A stretch of 64,000 nucleotides of DNA, from NCBI GenBank assembly GCA_964584325.1, contig CAZOZP010000004.1:1-64000 (forward strand). Direction: 5' to 3'. The position numbers and the translations under genes are program-made. The stretch comes from CAZOZP01 sp964584325. Its GTDB lineage: Bacteria; Bacteroidota; Ignavibacteria; Ignavibacteriales; Melioribacteraceae. Below, piece by piece: positions 27,801 through 36,347 of the stretch (position 1 is its first letter; each line of letters begins with the position of its first letter). The notes under the pieces were generated by a model. That model did no database searches and was not told the DNA's origin. It saw only the letters and a program-made list of their open reading frames with translations.

Positions 27801-28928
27801 CTAATTATTGAGCCTAATAGGCATAATCACCATTGTTAAATCTTCTGAATCTAATTTTTGAGCTGGTACGATAACTACGGCTTTATGTCCAGAAGAGAAT
27901 TTAAACATAATATTTTCCAAATCTGAACAGTGCGCTAATACTTCATTTAAAATCAATCCGTTGAATCCTATTTCAAACATACTACCCTCATAGAGGCATT
28001 CCATATTTTCAATACCTCGTGAAGAATTAGAAGAATCTTCTGTTGAAATTTCAAGATTATTATCTAATATTCGAAATTTCACTTTTCTTATTGAACCTTG
28101 AGAAAATAAAAGCATTCTTTTTACAGCAGAATGAAGTTCAGCTGTATTCACTTCTAAAATATTGTCGTTGTTAATAGGTACAACTGAATTGAAATCTGGG
28201 TATGTATAACCTATAAGCCGTGACACCATTTCAAGACTTTCAGTTTTTATAGCAAAATACGTTTTAGTACATTTAATATCTAATTCTGTTTCATCTGAAA
28301 TTTTATTAACAATAGCTGCAACTTTTTCCTGTACTATCATATTTGCTGAAGACAAATGCTTAATAGATTTATTTAGATAATTTACTAACCTTTGTCCATC
28401 CGTTGCAACTGTTCTTATTCCTTCTTCATCAAATGATAAAAAAATACCATTTAATGCTGGTTTCATCTCTTCTTTTGAAATTGCAAATGCAGTTTTTTCA
28501 AAACATTTTTTGATTTCTGAAGAAGTGATTTTTGTGTTTAGAATTACTTCTTCTTTGTCTTCGTTTAATTCATCAATTTTTGGATAATCTTCAGAACGCA
28601 AATAGCTTAAAGAGTATTTGCCTTTTTTTGTTGATAAAAGAATTTGGTTATTTTCCTGCAAAATAAACTCAATGTCAATATTGTTAAGAGCTCTTACTAC
28701 ATCATAAAAGAGTCGGGCATTTACTGCAATGCTTTTGTTAATATCTGATTCAATATTTATATAAGTTTTTAATGAATTATCATGATCAGTAGCACTTATA
28801 ATTAATTTATCTGATTTAATTTCAATCAGAAAGTTTTCTAACATTGGCATCGGCGATTTTGCTCTTACAACAGTAATAACATTAGAAAGACTTTTTTCTA
28901 ATAGAGATGAATTAATTTTAAAGCTCAT
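27801..28928 (-). CDS. dnaN: DNA polymerase III beta sliding clamp
   Basis: The 375-residue ring-forming clamp that tethers polymerase to DNA. Three DnaN domains of about 120 residues each are readable; signature pieces are SPMPMLENFLIEI, SATDHDNSLKTY, FLSFDEEGIRTVATDGQRL and the C-terminal TMVIMPIRL. I use the ATG at 28928 (MSFKINSSLLEK) because GGAG lies 6 nt upstream and the family begins there; the frame open to 28991 adds 21 non-family residues. A terminator separates it from dnaA, so it needs its own promoter in the 304-bp gap. Confidence 0.96.
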   Translation of the reverse strand: MSFKINSSLLEKSLSNVITVVRAKSPMPMLENFLIEIKSDKLIISATDHDNSLKTYINIESDINKSIAVNARLFYDVVRALNNIDIEFILQENNQILLSTKKGKYSLSYLRSEDYPKIDELNEDKEEVILNTKITSSEIKKCFEKTAFAISKEEMKPALNGIFLSFDEEGIRTVATDGQRLVNYLNKSIKHLSSANMIVQEKVAAIVNKISDETELDIKCTKTYFAIKTESLEMVSRLIGYTYPDFNSVVPINNDNILEVNTAELHSAVKRMLLFSQGSIRKVKFRILDNNLEISTEDSSNSSRGIENMECLYEGSMFEIGFNGLILNEVLAHCSDLENIMFKFSSGHKAVVIVPAQKLDSEDLTMVIMPIRLNN

Positions 28929-29232
28929 ATGATCTCCAAATTGACTATTTAAAATACCAAAATTTATATAAATTATCAATTTTGTTAACAAATAAGTATT
29001 TAAATATATGTTTATTTTAAATATATTGTTTTATTAATACCTATGTTGATATGTTGATAACTTTTTATTTGTTTATTATTAAAACAGTTACAAGAATAGT
29101 TATTCTATAAAAAATGTTGATAAGTTATTAAGAAAAAAGACTTATTAACATTGTGTTAATATTCATTAGTTTATTAACAAGTTATCATCTGGCTTTCAAC
29201 AGTTTATCAACAATAATAATGAACAAAAAAAA
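28929..29232. promoter_or_regulatory. dnaA-dnaN intergenic region with a DnaA-box cluster
   Basis: A very AT-rich gap of about 300 bp with no gene. It holds three exact TTATCAACA boxes: minus-oriented at 29052-29060 and 29115-29123, plus-oriented at 29204-29212. A one-mismatch copy is at 29044-29052 (TGTTGATAT), and TTATTAACA variants are at 29142-29150 and 29171-29179. It probably contains the dnaN promoter and could form the second half of a bipartite origin, as in Bacillus-type oriC. Confidence 0.65.
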
Positions 29233-29250
29233 GGGAGCTAAAAAGCTCCC
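29225..29250 (-). terminator. Rho-independent terminator at the end of dnaA
   Basis: The stem GGGAGCT (29233-29239) and AGCTCCC (29244-29250), with an AAAA loop, is followed on the minus strand by eight T (A-run 29225-29232). The right arm lies in the last dnaA codons and the stem overlaps the stop. It should separate dnaA from dnaN transcription. Confidence 0.85.
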
Positions 29251-30629
29251 AACTCAATTTTACTCTTAATAGTATCTATTGAATCTTTCAATTTTAAATC
29301 ATTTAAAACGTCTTCTTCAATTGAATTAATTGCATGAATAACTGTAGAATGATCTCTTCCACCAAAATGAAGTCCAATAGTTTTTAGAGAAGACTTTGTC
29401 ATTATTTTAGAAAGATACATTGCAACCATTCTAGCTACGACAACTTCCTTTCTTCTATTTTTTTCTCTTACTCTATTTTCTTCAACACAATAATGTTCAC
29501 AAACAATTTTTGTTATATAATCAATAGAAACATTCATTTTTCTATTAGATGATATATCTCTAACTGTTTTTCTTGCCATTTCCATATCAATTTCTTTTGA
29601 ACTAAAATTAGAATTTGCAAGCAGTTTTACAAGACAACCTTCTAATTCTCTTATATTCGAAGTTATATTATAGGCTATAAACTCGATTATTTCATTATTA
29701 AGATTAAATATTCCGAAATTGTCGCACTTATTTTTGAGTATAGCTATTCTTGTTTCAAAATCAGGTGGCTGAATATCTGCCTGCAGGCCCCACTGAAATC
29801 TGGAGGTTAATCTTTCATTCAGTCCTTTAAGTTCTTTAGGAGGCTTATCGCTAGAAAGAATAATTTGTTTTTCAGCCTGATGAAGTTCATTAAAAATATG
29901 AAAGAAATGTTCTTGTGTTTTATCTTTTCCTACAAGAAACTGAATATCATCAATAATCAGAACATCCATTTTTCTATAAAATGTAGAGAACTCATTTAAC
30001 TTATTATTCTGTATAGCTTCAACAAATTCCATAGTAAAAGCATCTGAACTTAAATATATAATCTTTTTATTTTTATATTTTTCATTGATTTTATTTCCTA
30101 TTGCATGAAGTAAATGAGTTTTACCTAAACCAACACCTCCATAAACAAAAAATGGATTAAATGATGTTTCCCCTGGGGATGTTGAAATTGCAACAGCAGC
30201 AGCTCTGGCAAGCTGGTTGTTATCACCTTTTATGAAGTTTTCAAATGTGTATTTTGGATTAATATAAGATTCATGTTCTGGTTTTTGTTCAACAATGGTA
30301 GCGGAAATATTTTTTGAATATATTTCAACATGTTCAGCAATTTCTTCTTGAGATTCAGAAACTTTGTATGAAATCTCTGCTTCATCTCCTATAATCTTAT
30401 GAATTGTTTCTTTAATTAGAAAACAGTAATGTTCTTCTATCCATTCAATAAAAAAGCTGTTTGGGACTTCTACTTTCAATTCATTATCTGTTTTACTAAT
30501 TGGTTTAATAGGTATAAACCAAGTGTTATAAGTTAATGAGCTTACATTTTCTTTGATATGTTCAAGACATTTACGCCAAACTGCATTATGATCTTCTTTA
30601 ACCATAAAAGTAATTTCTGCCGTCTCCAT
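29238..30629 (-). CDS. dnaA: Chromosomal replication initiator DnaA
   Basis: The 463-residue AAA+ initiator that binds DnaA boxes and melts the origin. Domain I covers about 1-95 (VWRKCLEHIKENVS, NTWFIPIKPI), and a linker follows at 95-125. The AAA+ core has Walker A GGVGLGKTHLLHAIG, Walker B VLIIDDIQFL, sensor SSDKPPKELKGL and box VII LTSRFQWGL. Domain IV ends with the DNA-binding GGRDHSTVIHAI. ATG at 30629 has no clear Shine-Dalgarno; an ATG eight codons in is the alternative. A consensus TTATCCACA lies 6 nt upstream of the start, suggesting autoregulation. Confidence 0.97.
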   Translation of the reverse strand: METAEITFMVKEDHNAVWRKCLEHIKENVSSLTYNTWFIPIKPISKTDNELKVEVPNSFFIEWIEEHYCFLIKETIHKIIGDEAEISYKVSESQEEIAEHVEIYSKNISATIVEQKPEHESYINPKYTFENFIKGDNNQLARAAAVAISTSPGETSFNPFFVYGGVGLGKTHLLHAIGNKINEKYKNKKIIYLSSDAFTMEFVEAIQNNKLNEFSTFYRKMDVLIIDDIQFLVGKDKTQEHFFHIFNELHQAEKQIILSSDKPPKELKGLNERLTSRFQWGLQADIQPPDFETRIAILKNKCDNFGIFNLNNEIIEFIAYNITSNIRELEGCLVKLLANSNFSSKEIDMEMARKTVRDISSNRKMNVSIDYITKIVCEHYCVEENRVREKNRRKEVVVARMVAMYLSKIMTKSSLKTIGLHFGGRDHSTVIHAINSIEEDVLNDLKLKDSIDTIKSKIELGAF

Positions 30630-30635
30630 TTTTAG

Positions 30636-30644
30636 TTATCCACA
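30636..30644 (+). promoter_or_regulatory. Consensus DnaA box next to the dnaA start
   Basis: TTATCCACA, the perfect classical 9-mer, ends 18 bp... measured on the minus strand it begins 6 nt upstream of the dnaA ATG, inside the leader. DnaA bound here could block its own expression. Confidence 0.75.
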
Positions 30645-30805
30645 TTATTAAAATTATTATTTATTTTTATTATTATTGTAAATTAAAGAACAAAAATGCA
30701 CAAAATATTAACTTGTAAACTCTTAATTATTGTATAACTTATTGAAATATAATAATATACAAAAAAATTAAAGAATCAAACATAGACTTATATAAAAACA
30801 TGAAA

Positions 30806-30850
30806 ATGTGAAACGTTTCACATGATAAATTTATTAACAAGTTATCAACA
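30806..30850. promoter_or_regulatory. Origin module 1: 18-bp palindrome plus DnaA box
   Basis: The perfect palindrome ATGTGAAACGTTTCACAT (30806-30823) is followed after 18 nt by TTATCAACA (30842-30850). The 14-bp core GTGAAAC-GTTTCAC has the two half-sites of parS in swapped order. It also fits TGTGA-N6-TCACA (Crp/Fnr type) and the central-CG pattern of LacI-family operators, so the binding protein cannot be named. Confidence 0.7.
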
Positions 30851-30873
30851 TATCGTGTGTATGTCTCATGTGG

Positions 30874-30889
30874 TGTGAAAATATTCACA
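30874..30889. promoter_or_regulatory. TGTGA-N6-TCACA site in the origin
   Basis: TGTGAAAATATTCACA is an exact match to the Crp/Fnr-family consensus TGTGA-N6-TCACA. It lies 50 bp right of palindrome 1. No Crp-family gene is in the window. Confidence 0.4.
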
Positions 30890-31058
30890 AAAACAATACA
30901 TAGCAAATTAAATCTAAATGTTTTTTCTAAGTAGTTAAATTTTATAGAATTAGAATTATTACGAGTTAGAAATAATGACAAATAGAATACAATATAAAAT
31001 CTTAAATAAATATAAAAGTAAATAAATAAAGGTAGTTTAATCTCCTTGTTTATAAAAG

Positions 31059-31067
31059 TTATCAACA
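31059..31067 (+). promoter_or_regulatory. DnaA box
   Basis: TTATCAACA preceded by AAAAG, in the middle of the origin region. It has the same orientation as the boxes at 30842 and 31296 but no palindrome beside it. Confidence 0.6.
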
Positions 31068-31258
31068 TTATAAAAAAGTCAAAAAGTTCAAATATGAATT
31101 GAAATGAAGGAAATGAAAAATTAGAAAAAATTATATTAACATATTATTAACATTAAATAAAATTCATAAGACAAGAAAATAAAATAAGATAGCAATAAAT
31201 CACACAATTAGTAAACAAAGTAGGTAAAAAATATAAAAGAAACAGTATCTTATTAAAA

Positions 31259-31304
31259 ACGTGAAACGTTTCACGTAATCTCTTATATAAACAAGTTATC
31301 AACA
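31259..31304. promoter_or_regulatory. Origin module 2: 18-bp palindrome plus DnaA box
   Basis: The perfect palindrome ACGTGAAACGTTTCACGT (31259-31276) shares the 14-bp core GTGAAACGTTTCAC with module 1. TTATCAACA (31296-31304) follows after 19 nt. The bases just before and through both boxes are the same (AACAAGTTATCAACA), so palindrome and box appear to form one repeated unit, with centres of the palindromes 453 bp apart. Confidence 0.7.
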
Positions 31305-31398
31305 CTACGAAAAATCAATTTATTTGGAATTTACTAAAAATAAATTGTAGAATTTCATATGTTGAGTATATTATTATGATAAATATTATCGAGGTAAA

Positions 31399-32322
31399 AT
31401 GAAGATTGTAATTACAGGTGGTGCGGGTTTTATTGGTAGCCATATTGCTGAATATTGGAATTCCAAGGGCGCTGAAGTAGCCGTTATTGATAATCTGCGA
31501 AGCGGGTATATAAAGAATATTATTAAGCTTAATAATGTGGTTCTACACAATATTAGTATAACTGATAAAGAAAGTGTCAATCGTATTATTAAAGAAGCGG
31601 ATTTTGTTTTTAATCTTGCAGCAATGATCTCAGTTCCTGAATCAATTGAAAAGCCGACAGAATGCGTTGATATTAATATTTTAGGATTAATAAATGTTCT
31701 TGATGCTTGTGTAAAAGGTGGAGTAAGGAAATTAATTCATACTAGTTCAGCGGCTATATATGGAGACAATCCAGTCTTACCAAAAAAAGAAAATTTGCTG
31801 CCTGAGCCAAAGTCACCATACGGTGTTACAAAACTTGATGGAGAATATTATTTAAATATATATTCTGAAAATTATGGATTAAAAACTACTTCTCTTAGAT
31901 ATTTCAATGTTTACGGACCTAGACAGGATCCTAAAAGTCAGTATGCAGCTGCTATACCAATCTTTATTTTTAGAGCATTGAAAAATATGGATATAACTAT
32001 CTATGGAGATGGGAGTCAGACGAGAGATTTTATTTATGTTAAAGATATTGTTAAGGCCAATGTTCTAGCGGCCGAATCAAATCAGAAAACAGGACTTTAC
32101 AACGTAGCAAACGGTTCGGCTATATCAATTCTTGAATTAGCGCAAAAGATTATTAATGTAACTGGTTCAAAGAGTAAAATTCTTTTTGCTGCCGAAAGGG
32201 CAGGTGATATTAAGCATAGCATAGCTTCAATTGAGGCAATTAGATTAGGCTTGGGATTTGAAGCCGATTATAATCTTGATGAAGGATTAAAGCAAACTAT
32301 AGAATATTTCAGTACAATTTAA
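31399..32322 (+). CDS. NAD-dependent sugar-nucleotide epimerase (GalE-like)
   Basis: A 307-residue extended SDR enzyme acting on UDP- or dTDP-sugars, for cell-surface polysaccharide or galactose metabolism. The NAD site is TGGAGFIGSHIAEY, with VIDNLRSG next. Catalytic Ser/Tyr/Lys are in HTSSAAIYGD and YGVTKLDGE. The substrate region RYFNVYGPRQDP and TRDFIYVKDIVKANVLA are typical. The start ATG 31399 has GAGG 5 nt upstream. It is the first gene to the right of the origin, and the asparaginase starts 1 nt after its stop. Confidence 0.9.
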   Translation: MKIVITGGAGFIGSHIAEYWNSKGAEVAVIDNLRSGYIKNIIKLNNVVLHNISITDKESVNRIIKEADFVFNLAAMISVPESIEKPTECVDINILGLINVLDACVKGGVRKLIHTSSAAIYGDNPVLPKKENLLPEPKSPYGVTKLDGEYYLNIYSENYGLKTTSLRYFNVYGPRQDPKSQYAAAIPIFIFRALKNMDITIYGDGSQTRDFIYVKDIVKANVLAAESNQKTGLYNVANGSAISILELAQKIINVTGSKSKILFAAERAGDIKHSIASIEAIRLGLGFEADYNLDEGLKQTIEYFSTI

Positions 32323-32323
32323 G

Positions 32324-33295
32324 ATGAAAATAGCTATTATTTTTACTGGTGGCACTTTTTCAATGAAAATCGACCCACATACAGGTGGGGCAATTCCATT
32401 TTTTCATGGTGAAGATTTGATTAAATTGATTCCTGAAGCAGGACGTATGTGTGAATTAGAAATATTAAATTTCGGAAACTATCCAGGTCCACATATAACA
32501 CCTGAGCTAATGCTAGAACTCTCATTTTTAGTTAGAGAAACTTCAGAAAGAGATGATATAAATGGGATAATTGTAACTCATGGAACTGATACATTGGAAG
32601 AAACTGCATATTTTCTTGATCTTAATGTTGATACTGAAAAACCTGTCGTAATTATTGGTGCGATGAAAACAAGTTCTGAAAAAGATTGGGACGGACCAAG
32701 AAATTTGATAGATGCAATACAAATAATATCAAATATAAACAGCAAGGGGATGGGTGTACTTGTTTGCCTTAACGGAGAAATTAATGCAGCAAGTGAAGTA
32801 ACTAAGACGCACACAGAAGAACTCGAAACCTTTCATAGTCTTGATTTTGGAGCATTAGGTTTTGTTGAAAAAGGAAGAGTAATTTATAATAGGATACCAC
32901 GAAAACAAGAAAAGTTGTTAACAGATACTATTAATTCAAATGTTGATCTTATTACAACTTACACAGGTATGAGTGAAAAATTCTTAAGATATTCAGCAGA
33001 TACCGGTACCGAAGGGATCGTAATTCAGGCGATGGGAGTTGGAAACGTTCCACCGGCTGTTTTCGACGGTGTTGTTTACGCATTAAAAAAGAATATACCG
33101 GTAATTCTTGTATCAAGATGCCCTGCAGGAGAAACTCTGGATATTTATGGTTATCCTGGTGCAGGTAAATGGCTAAAGAAAGAAGGTGTTATCTTTTCAG
33201 AGTATCTTAACGGACAAAAGGCCCGAATTAAGTTGATATTGGCATTGGGAATATCAAGCGATAAAAACAAGCTAAAGGAAATCTTCGAAAATTAG
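32324..33295 (+). CDS. L-asparaginase
   Basis: A 323-residue asparaginase that hydrolyses L-asparagine to aspartate and ammonia. Both catalytic Thr motifs are present: IIFTGGTFSM at the N-terminus and VTHGTDTLEETAYFLDL at about residue 85, with the triad Lys in GAMKTSSEKDWDGP-region residues. There is no signal peptide, so it is a cytoplasmic type I-like enzyme. It starts 1 nt after the epimerase stop. Aspartate is the substrate of NadB encoded 7 kb downstream, but no direct link is shown. Confidence 0.92.
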   Translation: MKIAIIFTGGTFSMKIDPHTGGAIPFFHGEDLIKLIPEAGRMCELEILNFGNYPGPHITPELMLELSFLVRETSERDDINGIIVTHGTDTLEETAYFLDLNVDTEKPVVIIGAMKTSSEKDWDGPRNLIDAIQIISNINSKGMGVLVCLNGEINAASEVTKTHTEELETFHSLDFGALGFVEKGRVIYNRIPRKQEKLLTDTINSNVDLITTYTGMSEKFLRYSADTGTEGIVIQAMGVGNVPPAVFDGVVYALKKNIPVILVSRCPAGETLDIYGYPGAGKWLKKEGVIFSEYLNGQKARIKLILALGISSDKNKLKEIFEN

Positions 33296-33322
33296 TGTGA
33301 TTAATCGCGAAAGGACTACACA

Positions 33323-33838
33323 ATGTGGCTTAAGATAAAACCATGGATAGGATCTATTATCCTAATTCCTTTTATTTTGTATTTTGCTCTTAATAAGGGA
33401 AAGTTTTTTGCTTTGGATTTTGTAAATCTCTTAATTCACGAAGGGGGCCACGGGATATTTAGAATTTTTGGCGAGTTTATTTATTTTGCTGGCGGAACTA
33501 TAATGCAGCTTTTAATTCCATTTCTTTTTGTGGTTGTTTACTATAGAAGCAGGAATATATATACAGTTCAGTTTTCAGCGTTATGGCTGGGTGAAAGTAT
33601 GATCAATGTTAGTGTTTATGCTGCAGATGCCAGAGCAAAGCAACTTCCACTTTTAGGAGGCAATAAAGTAATTCATGATTGGTGGTGGATGCTAAATAAA
33701 ATTGATATGCTTGAATATGACATTATAATTGGAAATTTTTTCTTTTACTGTGCAGTTTTAATTATGATCTCTGCATTATTTATACCTTTGGTTTTAATAA
33801 AGGAAGAAAGCAAAATTAATTTGGATTTAGATATATAG
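33323..33838 (+). CDS. Small membrane protein with an HEGGH motif, possible zinc peptidase
   Basis: A 171-residue protein with about four membrane helices (near 9-22, 55-75, 82-100 and 135-158). His39-Glu-Gly-Gly-His43 matches the HExxH zinc motif and sits at the start of a hydrophobic region, as in M50-type intramembrane proteases. A possible third ligand is His118 or Asp119 (VIHDWWW) or Asp102. A clear NxxPxxxxDG motif of site-2 proteases is absent, so peptidase function is only a suggestion. AAGGA lies upstream of the ATG. It is probably co-transcribed with the asparaginase, 27 bp upstream. Confidence 0.7.
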   Translation: MWLKIKPWIGSIILIPFILYFALNKGKFFALDFVNLLIHEGGHGIFRIFGEFIYFAGGTIMQLLIPFLFVVVYYRSRNIYTVQFSALWLGESMINVSVYAADARAKQLPLLGGNKVIHDWWWMLNKIDMLEYDIIIGNFFFYCAVLIMISALFIPLVLIKEESKINLDLDI

Positions 33839-33887
33839 ATAGTTAGATTGAATCTGATTTTAATAATGAACAAAATATTTTTTGAAA

Positions 33888-36347
33888 ATGAAAATAAAAC
33901 CTTCTGATAAAACAGCTATTATTTATAAAGATAAGAATTATTCTTACAGAGAATTAATTAATATATCTTTTTTATATTCAAAACTGATAAAGGAAAGAAG
34001 CGCTTCAAGAGTTGCGATATTTTCTGAAAACAGACCTGAATGGATATTTGCACTTTTAGGATGCTGGAATACTAAAAATACTGTAATACCAATTGATCAT
34101 TTGTCCACTGCAGAAGAAGCTGCATACATTATTAAAGAAAGCGATACTGATTTAGTTTTTCTATCTAATGACAATTTTCAGAAGGGTTTAGAGATTGGTG
34201 AAATTCTAGAAAAAAAAATTAATATTATTAATTTTGATGAAATTAGGTTAGCTGCACAAATTGTAGAAAGAGAAGACATTTTAGAGTACGAAAATGAGAG
34301 TTTAGCCTCAATTGTTTTTACTTCAGGGACTACCGGAAGCCCAAAAGGCGTTATGTTAAGCTTCGAAAACCTTTATTCAAATATTGAAGCTGTTTCAAGT
34401 TATGTTCCAATATTTAAGCCGAATGAAAGAACATTGGTGATGCTTCCTCTTCATCACACATTCCCGTTTGTTGGTTCAATGTTAGCGCCTCTATATACTG
34501 AAGGAATATGTGTTTTTACTCCTTCGCTTAATTCAGAAGATATAATTAATACATTAAAGAAATATAAAGTTACTGTTATTATTGGTGTACCAAGATTTTA
34601 TTCTCTTATAAGAAAGGGAATAATGGAAAAAATCAATTCTTCTTTTGCTGCTAAAATAGTTTTTTCTTTAGCAAAAAAAGTTAATTCACAGAAATTTTCG
34701 AAAAAAGTTTTTTCAAAGGTTCAAGATAAATTCGGTGGAAACATTAAGTATCTTGTAAGCGGAGGTGCATCTCTAGATAGAGAAGTTGAAAAAGACTTAA
34801 GAACTTTAGGATTTGATGTTCTAAATGGGTATGGAATGACTGAATGTGCACCAATGATTACTTTCACAAGACCTGGTAAATTCAAAATCGGATCTGCTGG
34901 AAACAAGCTTTTCTGTAATGAGATTAGAATAAAGGACGAAGAAATTCTTACAAAAGGGCCTAATGTAATGATGGGTTATTACGGTCATCCAAAAGCTACA
35001 TCAGAAATACTTATAGATGGTTGGCTTTATACAGGAGATACAGGTTATGTTGATGATGAAGGCTATCTTTTTATTACTGGTAGAAAAAAAGAAACCATTG
35101 TTCTTTCTAACGGAAAGAATATAAATCCTGAAGAAGTTGAAAATGCTCTTATGAGGTATCCTGAAATTAAAGAAGCCGGAGTTTTTGAATTCAACGATTC
35201 TCTAGCTGTTGTTATCAGGCCGGAACTGTCAATACTAATGTCCAAAAACGAAAAAGATTATTTAGAATATTTTAGAAAAAACATAATAATAGATTATAAC
35301 AGCAATGTTTCTTCATATAAGCAGATTAAAAAAATTGTAATTACAGAAGAAGATTTGCCAAGAACAAGATTAAGTAAGCTTAAACGCTTCATGCTTCCGG
35401 CATTCATGGAAGTCGCAAAACCTCAAGAAGGCAGTATTGATGAGCCTGAACTTGAGTCATATAAAATTATCAAAAACTATCTCGAAAGTGAAAAAGGAAT
35501 TAACGTATTTCCGCAAGATCATCTTGATTATGACATATCTCTTGATTCTTTGGATAAAGTAAGCCTTGTTGCCTTTATTAAATCTTCTTTTGGAATTGAA
35601 ATTACAGATAAAGAGATATCCGAATTTGAAACTGTAATTAAACTCGCTGAATATATTCATACAAACAAAACTAAATCAGAAGCCGAAGAGGTGAATTGGT
35701 CTGGAATATTAAAGGAGAAAATAGATCTTAAACTTCCTAAAAGCTGGATTACCCATTATTTTATAAAGTTTGTTACAAGGGTGTTTTTCGGAATATATTT
35801 TAGAATCCAGAGTAACGGTATTAACAAAATACCATCAGGGCCTTTTATCATTGTGCCCAATCACCAAAGTTTTTTCGATGGTATGTTTGTAACTGTATTT
35901 TTAAAATATGTAGATGCAAAGCGCACATACTTTTACGCTAAGGAAAAACATCTAAGATTAAAAATATTAAAGTTCATTGCTAATAAACATAATGTTATTG
36001 CTATGGATGTAAAAAATGATTTAAAAGAATCTATACAGAAATTAGCAGGAGTAATTAGGAATGGAAAGAATGTGATGATATTTCCGGAAGGAACAAGAAG
36101 TACCTCAGGAGAAATGGGTAGTTTTAAGAAAACATTTGCAATATTGAGTAAGGAGCTTAATGTACCGATTGTGCCTGTTGCAATAACCGGTGCTGACAAA
36201 GCACTTCCTAAAGGAAAAAAAATACCTAGACCATTCAGGAAAATACAAGTGAGATTTTTGGATCCGGTATATCCTGAGAATATGGATTACGATAGTTTAA
36301 GTGAAACTGTTCGTAGCAGAATAGCTGAAGCTGTGAAAGGAGTTTAG
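33888..36347 (+). CDS. Acyl-ACP/CoA synthetase - acyl carrier - acyltransferase fusion (Aas-like)
   Basis: An 819-residue fusion. Domain 1 (about 1-510) is an adenylate-forming acyl synthetase: TSGTTGSPKG at about 145-154, GYGMTECAP, and YTGDTGYVDDEGY. Domain 2 (about 520-605) is an acyl carrier domain with the phosphopantetheine Ser554 in DSLDKVS. Domain 3 (about 625-819) is a PlsC acyltransferase with NHQSFFDG (about 658) and FPEGTRS (about 732). This would activate a fatty acid, hold it on the built-in carrier and transfer it to a lysophospholipid or glycerol phosphate. I start at ATG 33888; a TTG at 33882 is in frame. It overlaps the convergent kinase gene by 4 bp. Confidence 0.9.
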   Translation: MKIKPSDKTAIIYKDKNYSYRELINISFLYSKLIKERSASRVAIFSENRPEWIFALLGCWNTKNTVIPIDHLSTAEEAAYIIKESDTDLVFLSNDNFQKGLEIGEILEKKINIINFDEIRLAAQIVEREDILEYENESLASIVFTSGTTGSPKGVMLSFENLYSNIEAVSSYVPIFKPNERTLVMLPLHHTFPFVGSMLAPLYTEGICVFTPSLNSEDIINTLKKYKVTVIIGVPRFYSLIRKGIMEKINSSFAAKIVFSLAKKVNSQKFSKKVFSKVQDKFGGNIKYLVSGGASLDREVEKDLRTLGFDVLNGYGMTECAPMITFTRPGKFKIGSAGNKLFCNEIRIKDEEILTKGPNVMMGYYGHPKATSEILIDGWLYTGDTGYVDDEGYLFITGRKKETIVLSNGKNINPEEVENALMRYPEIKEAGVFEFNDSLAVVIRPELSILMSKNEKDYLEYFRKNIIIDYNSNVSSYKQIKKIVITEEDLPRTRLSKLKRFMLPAFMEVAKPQEGSIDEPELESYKIIKNYLESEKGINVFPQDHLDYDISLDSLDKVSLVAFIKSSFGIEITDKEISEFETVIKLAEYIHTNKTKSEAEEVNWSGILKEKIDLKLPKSWITHYFIKFVTRVFFGIYFRIQSNGINKIPSGPFIIVPNHQSFFDGMFVTVFLKYVDAKRTYFYAKEKHLRLKILKFIANKHNVIAMDVKNDLKESIQKLAGVIRNGKNVMIFPEGTRSTSGEMGSFKKTFAILSKELNVPIVPVAITGADKALPKGKKIPRPFRKIQVRFLDPVYPENMDYDSLSETVRSRIAEAVKGV

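Larger units (their letters stand above)
30630..31398. other. Probable replication origin (oriC)
   Basis: A 769-bp gene-free stretch, extremely AT-rich, between leftward dnaA and the rightward epimerase gene. It contains one TTATCCACA (30636-30644), three TTATCAACA, all plus-oriented and preceded by AG (30842-30850, 31059-31067, 31296-31304), and TTATTAACA variants (30831-30839, 31144-31152). It also holds two perfect 18-bp palindromes and one TGTGA-N6-TCACA site, described separately. Gene strand bias switches here: dnaA to gyrA read left, most genes to the right read right. No convincing ORF lies inside. Cumulative GC skew would place the exact switch. Confidence 0.8.

Noticed and set aside
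30806..30823. Palindrome 1 as a normal parS site
   Set aside because: The half-sites are in the reverse order to parS, so it cannot be called parS; it is reported as an unknown palindrome.
30739..31068. 109-codon minus-strand ORF in the origin region
   Set aside because: Extremely AT-driven composition (runs of Phe, Ile, Tyr, Leu), and it covers DnaA boxes and a palindrome; it is a by-product of base composition.
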